From NCBI GenBank assembly GCA_014549065.1, contig JACDOX010000143.1, positions 14,282-78,281 of the forward strand: a DNA stretch of 64,000 nucleotides, in the 5' to 3' direction. How positions within the stretch are numbered: position 1 is the stretch's first letter; each line of letters opens with the position of its first letter. Below, one piece after another: positions 58,101 to 64,000 of this stretch. The DNA is from Cardinalis cardinalis. Lineage: Eukaryota > Chordata > Aves > Passeriformes > Cardinalidae. The position numbers and the translations under genes were made by a program. Under the pieces are notes generated by a model. The model saw only the letters and a list, made by a program, of their open reading frames with translations, was not told the origin of the DNA and did no database searches.

Positions 58101-60600
58101 AGTATTGTTGGTTTTTAAAAGGGAATATAGCCATGCTTATCACATTGTCTGTATTCTTAATTTTCCTCTTTTGCATTTTTTGTTTGCTTGCATGTTCTCT
58201 GAAAGATGTAGGGGACCCAGATGAATTGAAAAAGAATCCAAGCTATGTAAGGCTGGATTCTCAAGTAATATTTACATCCCTGAAGAAGCTGAGAAATACA
58301 TACTGGGATTAAAAAAAATGCACAGAGGCACTTATATTTTTTTCTTAAATATTCTGAAAATTCTGGTTATGCTGTTTGCAGAGCTGATGAAGAAATGCTT
58401 ACTATTAATTAATTATTAATTTATTTCTTAATAATGTTTTATTATGTAATAAATTATTATTAACATTATTTTTATTTTATAAATGAATTATTAATTTATA
58501 TTTTTTCAATCCCTTATTTTCCTGGCTCATTTGCTCAGGATTGTGCTTGTNTCCAGGCTTGTTATGGCTAGATCCTTCTTCTCAGAGCGAGGGGAGCAGA
58601 GCTGTGTTCTCCAGGGAATCTGGGGGAGTTTCTCAGGCTGCTCTGGCTGANGAATTAACTAACATAGCTCAGAGTAAAAGGTGGTTTGGAGTCTGAGGTG
58701 TTGGTGGTGTGGGTTTTTTTTACCAGATTTTTTCCCTTTGATTTTAGTTTGAGCAGTTGATACCAAATGCAGATGAGATTCNTGTCACCTAACTCCAGTT
58801 ATCTGAAAGTTAAGTGCTCGTTTTCAGCTAATTGTCTAGACACTCTCTATCACCAAGGAAGAAATAGAGGCACTTCAGGAGTGATTAATCCCATCCTAAA
58901 ATAGATNTCTAAGCTGGGATGAGTTGGAAGAACCTTCTTCCTCCACAGAGGAGCAGGGGAGCCCTGACAGCTGGTTAGACACAGGAGCTGGGGTCAGGTG
59001 AGATGGTCCCCTCTTCTCTTTCTCTGTGGTTTTGCTGAATTTGGGATAGGAGTTCCATCTTTCAGTGTTTCTGGAATAGTTTGGCCACGTGAAACAGATG
59101 CTGGTATCAAACCCAGCAGATTCAGNAGTGCAGAAGGCAGAAATGGATGTCCCCTGTTGCACCGGCCCTGTGCATGGGCAGCCCGAGCTTTGCTGGGTTT
59201 GTCAAATGGTGGCTGAAACACAAAAGCTTTGCCCAAATTCCAGGCTGGGATCAGCCAGGGATCAACACCCACCCCACCTGGTGGCTCCTCTGCACCAACA
59301 GCGTCGCAGTGACACTTCGGAGCCCTCCTCTCGCTTTGTTTGTGTTCTGGAACATAAATATTCTAATTGAAACACAAATGAAGCACACAGCGTGTGTGCA
59401 ACATAACTCAAAAGTAACTGGGATGGAAAGCATTTCAAGCTGGCAGAAGCATTAGACAACTTTAGTACCATACAAACNGTTTTCTCAAAAAAATTAAGGA
59501 TTGATATCATTGATTAGAACATTAATGAAGGTTGAAACTTTCCTCCATAAAGATAATAATTAGTAACACTTTTACAGTAGGAATCCTGTGCAGTAATTTT
59601 TGTTCCCATGTGGTATTTTGTGAAATGAAGTGAACATGCCGTTTAACATTGAATGTGGCAAAAATGTTTCTATTTGGAGGTATATTTTATAACAGAAACA
59701 AACCAACTGGAGGCAGTAATTAAACTTTCATTTGCCTCTCCAGAGCTAAGGTTCTGCNGAATGTTTTTCATAATTGGACAATAATGTTTTTCCACATGAC
59801 AATGAGCCCTTCACTGAGAAAGTGTGGGCAAACCAGGCATTTCTGGGATATAGGATGTCACCTCTATGANTATTTGCTTAACAATTTAAAGGGCTTTAAA
59901 GGTTTTTAAGCCTGCACTGATTCTGGGCTGAGATAGGAGAAAATAACACTGTCAGATTCTCATTAAGGTCTGCCCATCTGTGAAATGTTTTCCCTGGATT
60001 TTGGTAGCAGTGTAAATATGCCAGTGGAAAAAATTACTGAGTTTCTAAGAAGCATTTTGGTTCTTGAACTACTCATTGTTGGTTGTTTTTTTTTCTCTTC
60101 CCCTTGTTACTCTGGTTCAAGGAGAGGAATACCCAGGGACTGGAGTTTGTGCTAGATTGTTATCAGAGCTTTANCTTTGTCATATTTAAAAGCACTCATA
60201 CTCATTATGCTTACATTTTACGGATNCCATCTTTACATAAGAACTGCAAATTCCTAAAGCAGGCACACAAGTCTGTGCTGCAAGACCAATTTCTTTGCTT
60301 ACTGCATGTTATAGTGAACAGAGACCAGCCAGGAAACTGCATAATTGCACAATCATGGTGCACAATGCAGCATCTTTTCTCATCTGGCTGTTCCTGCAGC
60401 TGTACAAAACAAGATGCTGTTGATGGTTCAGAATCAGAAGATTCCTCTGTTTAACTTTCATTAGGACATCACTTCTGCCAGCATTCTGATACTTGTTGTT
60501 CTTTATTAAGAACATATTTGTTCTTGTTAATTTGTTCTTGTTTAATTAAGAAGAATTGCTGTTCTTTAATTAGGAACTTTATAAAGACATACACATCATG
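55147..60600. other. Unique AT-rich DNA downstream of IAPP, nothing recognised
   Basis: No conserved exon. AT-rich simple tracts at 58405-58505, and short direct repeats of aaaattgtaa at 57345-57410 and ttgttctt near 60490-60560. Confidence 0.4.
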
Positions 60601-60601
60601 N

Positions 60602-60607
60602 TTTATT
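60602..60607 (-). terminator. IAPP: Polyadenylation signal of IAPP
   Basis: AATAAA on the minus strand (tttatt on plus), about 280 bp after the stop codon. Confidence 0.6.
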
Positions 60608-60886
60608 TTTTCATCCTTTTAATAACAATAATAATGATTTAAAAAACCTCATTGCAATTACTTTTCCATTTATTATCATGGTGGATTTTTACAAAGGGAT
60701 TTCCCAAGCAGATTTCTGGCGCTCTAATGGAGTTGAAAGAGCAGCCTATGCATGTCATGGCACCTGCACAGCAGAATGGTGAACATAAACCACACACACA
60801 GAGAAAACAAGGCACTGCTAGGACTGTACAAGTAACAAACCACCAAGAGGTTGTTGACACATTAAAAACGAACTTCTCAGCAGCCC

Positions 60887-61076
60887 CTAGAGCAGTGCAT
60901 GGCTGTGGGGCTGCGTGCCTGGCAGCCCCGGCGTGTCCCTCTTGCCGTAGGTGTTGGAGCCCACGTTGGTNGGGGGGTACGGGGCGCCCGCGCTGCCGCT
61001 GGAGCGCACCAGGAAATCGGCCAGGCGCTGGGTCACACACGTGGCCGTGTTGCACCTCCTCTTCTCCAGCTGGTGG
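60887..61076 (-). CDS. IAPP: IAPP (amylin) last coding exon
   Basis: Amylin is the 37-residue amidated islet hormone co-secreted with insulin; it acts through calcitonin receptor-RAMP complexes. After a splice acceptor (ggcag ending at 61077) the minus strand reads HQLEKR, a dibasic cleavage site, then RCNTATCVTQRLADFLVRSS, GSAGAPYPP, TNVGSNTYGKR, a 16-residue flanking peptide and TAG at 60889-60887. Hallmarks: the disulfide pair C2/C7, Tyr37, Gly amidation donor and KR site. The gene order PYROXD1 - IAPP and its orientation fit other amniotes. Differences from the usual sequence: Arg instead of Lys at position 1, and prolines at 26, 28 and 29. The exon is GC-rich; the one N is a third codon position of Pro. 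The signal-peptide exon should lie to the right, and I could not find it before 64000. Confidence 0.93.
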
Positions 61077-61757
61077 CTGCCGGGGGGGCACAGAGAGCCA
61101 GGGTTAAGCCAAGGGATGAGCGATGGAGTGGTGGATTTGCGTTCCCCCCGTGTGAAGGGAGGAATGATGAATCTGACTCTATTGCCAGCCAGGGGCTGTG
61201 CACAAATCANGAATGGGATGGNACTGCTGGGAACTGCCTTGAGCTGCTGTATTTTCCAGCATCAGCCTCATGACATGGTTATGACAATGGGAAGGTGCCA
61301 TCAGCTCATATCCCAGGCAGCAGACCAAGAACTTAATGTNACAACTTACTTTATTAACAACTTACTTTATAAGTTTTTTGACCAATCACAGAAAGCAAAA
61401 GCACNCTGACAGTAGATCTATCCAACCACTATAAGCANANGTNCCTTTGGTTAAAACAATGCTTGCTTATTTCGAATACAATATCTACTTGTAAGCCTTA
61501 AAACACAACGCACAGAGCTCCATTATTAAGCTTAGAACTTCCTAATATCTCACTGGATAAACTTTTCTGTAGCTTAGGGAGTTATTCTAGACAAGTGTTA
61601 ATACACAGACCATTGTTCTATTTGTCTTTACTTTTCTACATTTTACATCATTTTTCTGCTGACCTATATCATGGCTGCTGCTTAGCTCTAATCACAGTTC
61701 TGCTGCCTCTGAGGCCTGCCTTTTGCAGATTTCCCAAAACCCTCTGATTTTTTGGAT

Positions 61758-62120
61758 TCCCACATGACTCCATGTTCTCAGAAGGTTAATTTATTGTTTA
61801 TGATACTATATTATATTAAAGAATGTTATACTAAAGAACACAGAATGGATACTTACTGAAGACTANAAAGATAATAATGAAAACTCATAACTCTTTCCAG
61901 AACCCTGACACACCTTGACCCTGATTGGCCATTGAGTCAAAACAATTCACATGAAACCAATGAAACAATCACCTGTTGGATAAACAATTTCCAAACGCAT
62001 TCCAAAGCAGAAAAAGACAGGAGAAGCAAATNAGATAATTATTGTTTTCCTTTTTCTCTGAGGCTTCTCAGCTTCCTAGGAGGNAAATCCTGGGTGAAGG
62101 GATTTTTTAAGAAAATACGA
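61758..62120 (-). mobile_element. LTR, family A, copy near IAPP
   Basis: Shares with 3614-3999 and 62630-62981 the blocks gactccatgttctcagaaggttaatttatt, atattaaagaatgttatactaaag, gattggccatt, aaaacaattcacatg and gggattttt..agaaaat. Minus orientation, ends approximate. Confidence 0.75.
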
Positions 62121-62629
62121 ATGTGATAATCGAGTGTGCTGCTTCTCACAGCCACTTCAGCTCTGCTAATGTGGGAGTTCTTTTAATGTGTGCACAAATA
62201 CAGAACATTAGAATCTTCCCACCACCTACTTTGTGCCTGAAAAAAATCCTTGTGCTGGGTGCTATTATCAGTTTTAATGATGGGGGTTATTCAAATGCAG
62301 AGACCTGAACAGTCATATGTCGTTTTTATTGATATCCTGCACAGCAGTTTATGACAGCCAGAAACCCTGTAATGATAGTATAGGTAAGACACTAAGTGAA
62401 AGCAATGACTAAATGTTTAACTTGCAGCTGAACTTCTAAATCTATTTAGAGCTCTTGCTGCTATCATGAGGATTACTAACATGATGATCACTAACATTCA
62501 TTTAGTTCTCGTGGTTCCACAGAATCAAATCCTGCTCTCCCTGAAGGGNCTGGTAATATTCCAGTCCACACCAAGTGGGCTAAACCCCAAGGCTTTCTCC
62601 CATCTNCATCACATCTCATGAGAGGTAGC

Positions 62630-62981
62630 TGTGGTGTTTGTGAGGGTCCCCAGNACGAGGTGAGAGATGAGAATCTGACTCCATGTTCTCAGAAGGCTGA
62701 TTTATTATTTTATGATATTATATTATATTAAAGAATGCTATACTAAAACTATACTAAAGAAAGAGAGAGAATGCATCTGAAGGCTTCACAAGAATGAATA
62801 ATAAAAACCTGTGACTCCTCAGAGCCTCGATACAGCTGGATCATGATTGGTCATTAAATTAAAACAATTCACATGCTGGATAAGCAATCTCCAAATCACA
62901 NNCCAAAGCAGCAAAACAGGGAGAAGCTGAAGCTTCCCTGGNAAAGAAATCCTAGTGAAGGGATTTTTCAGAAAATATCAT
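62630..62981 (-). mobile_element. Solo LTR, family A, with 6-bp flanking repeat
   Basis: Starts TGTGGTGTTTGTGAGG (plus reading) and ends near atatcat. The direct repeat ggtagc is at 62624-62629 and 62982-62987. Same orientation as the neighbouring copy at 61758, with about 500 bp of unrelated DNA between, so two separate insertions rather than one provirus. Confidence 0.8.
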
Positions 62982-64000
62982 GGTAGCAGGTAGAGGTACC
63001 ATTTAGGATGGTCTTTAGCTCTGTCTCTAGCACTTAGCTCTGATTAAACTGCCACATCTGTTTTGGAAGAAGAAAGCAACTTGGAAGTTCTGTTGTGGTG
63101 AGAGAGAATCCTTTGCTGAATGATATTTTAAAAGAGTGTCCAAGGAATAATCTGTATCTAAAAAAAATTCTATGATCTGAACCAACAGACCATTGACAGA
63201 ACTCCATGTAAAATTTATGTAGCATGAGGGNTTTTTTTTTTAATTGTANTAAAATGGTTAGCTTGAGAAAGCTTGGGTTTTTAAATTTGTTCCTTAGACT
63301 GCTGTGTTGCTCCTTCAGACAGAAATACTTGCTTGCTGAGATTGCCTGCTGAGTTATTGCTTATTTTCTTGGGTTTATTCATGCTGATATAGCATGAGTT
63401 AGGCACCAGTTTGTGGCTAAAATTTACTGTGAAGAGCAACAATATCCCAGCTTCAAACTCTGAGCAGTTACCAATATGTTCCTTTGCTTACTGATTATTA
63501 AATCTATAATCTAAAATGTCATATAGCCTTTTGAAGTTATTTGTGTTGATCTGAGAATCCAAGTGTAATAGCAGCTGTGAAAGGAACGTCTGTATTATAC
63601 TGGTTCTTCATNATTAGATTTGCAGCAATTTTTAAGCAATTAATATTTTAAATGTGTAATTGCATTAAAAGAAAATTGTTGGACAGGGCTTTATTACAAC
63701 CTCTCATTGCCTTTCATGGGTATTTCTACTGGTTGTAATCAAGCCTTTAACATACAAGGTTCAAAGAGCAGCTGGTTCTCCCAGAGATCCTGCTTTGTTT
63801 GTGGAGGCAGAATTCTCTTTTCCATTAAAGCTACAAAATCAAGTTGAAAACTCCAGCTCTTACTGGAGCTGCTGCGTTTCTATCTCAGGTCCAGCCTGGC
63901 TGAACCCACCACCCTTTTAGCTTTAAATGAATATTTGCTGCCAGGAGACAATTCACCCAGTGAGAGAAGGTTCCAGGCCCCAGAAAAGCAGATAAGACAC

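Larger units (their letters stand above)
61077..64000 (-). other. Probable IAPP intron with LTR insertions
   Basis: No upstream IAPP exon is recognisable. Apart from the two LTRs listed separately, the sequence is AT-rich and featureless. Confidence 0.45.

Noticed and set aside
60639..61107. About 150-codon frames on both strands overlapping the IAPP exon
   Set aside because: They are in other frames than amylin; the true frame is only 63 codons long and starts at a splice acceptor.
1..64000. Possibility that the window comes from the songbird germline-restricted chromosome, which is rich in copied genes
   Set aside because: A complete 12-exon PYROXD1 between its normal neighbours points to an ordinary autosome; the retrocopies can be explained by LTR activity.
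1..64000. CRISPR arrays, operons, bacterial promoters, tRNA or rRNA genes
   Set aside because: Vertebrate nuclear DNA; direct repeats found are minisatellites or LTRs, and I saw no tRNA cloverleaf or rRNA sequence.

Overview
The window is from a bird, most likely a songbird. It holds CR1 LINE fragments, several families of avian endogenous retroviruses (ERVs) and solo LTRs, and spliced vertebrate genes in the order RECQL - PYROXD1 - IAPP, which is the order I know from other amniotes. Single N bases are scattered throughout and one gap of about 0.9 kb lies at 41312-42227, so it is a draft assembly.

Layout. The last exon of a gene I take to be RECQL (+) is at 638-826. PYROXD1 (-) converges on it and is complete: 12 exons between 13812 and 2678 join in frame to 499 codons, starting in a CpG island. 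From 14 kb to about 40 kb is an ERV-rich block: a plus-strand LTR (about 15.0-15.6 kb), a decayed gammaretrovirus-like provirus on the minus strand (15.9-21 kb), a small LTR pair (24.9-25.5 kb), a betaretrovirus-like provirus on the minus strand with a perfect 6-bp target duplication (25999-30250) and a further LTR insertion in its reverse transcriptase, an integrase scrap and CR1 pieces (34-36 kb), and more LTRs. A GC-rich minisatellite borders the gap near 41 kb. From 42 to 60 kb I see mostly unique, gene-free DNA with two CR1 scraps and one minisatellite. The last coding exon of IAPP (amylin, -) is at 60887-61076, followed by two LTRs of one family.

The main observation is that three intronless, full-length open reading frames sit inside the ERV block, all on the plus strand: an RNF113A-type RING/CCCH protein (23170-24117), PPIL4 (31288-32634) and KIN/KIN17 (37945-39093). 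Each lies just downstream of a copy of the same LTR, which carries a GC box and a TATA-like box. For PPIL4, a piece of the same LTR resumes after the 3' UTR, so the cDNA looks embedded in the LTR. This fits LTR-mediated retroposition with the viral promoter taken over. All three products belong to the nuclear pre-mRNA splicing machinery or are associated with it, and all three frames remain open.

A second observation is that the amylin encoded here has three prolines in the segment that drives amyloid formation in human IAPP.
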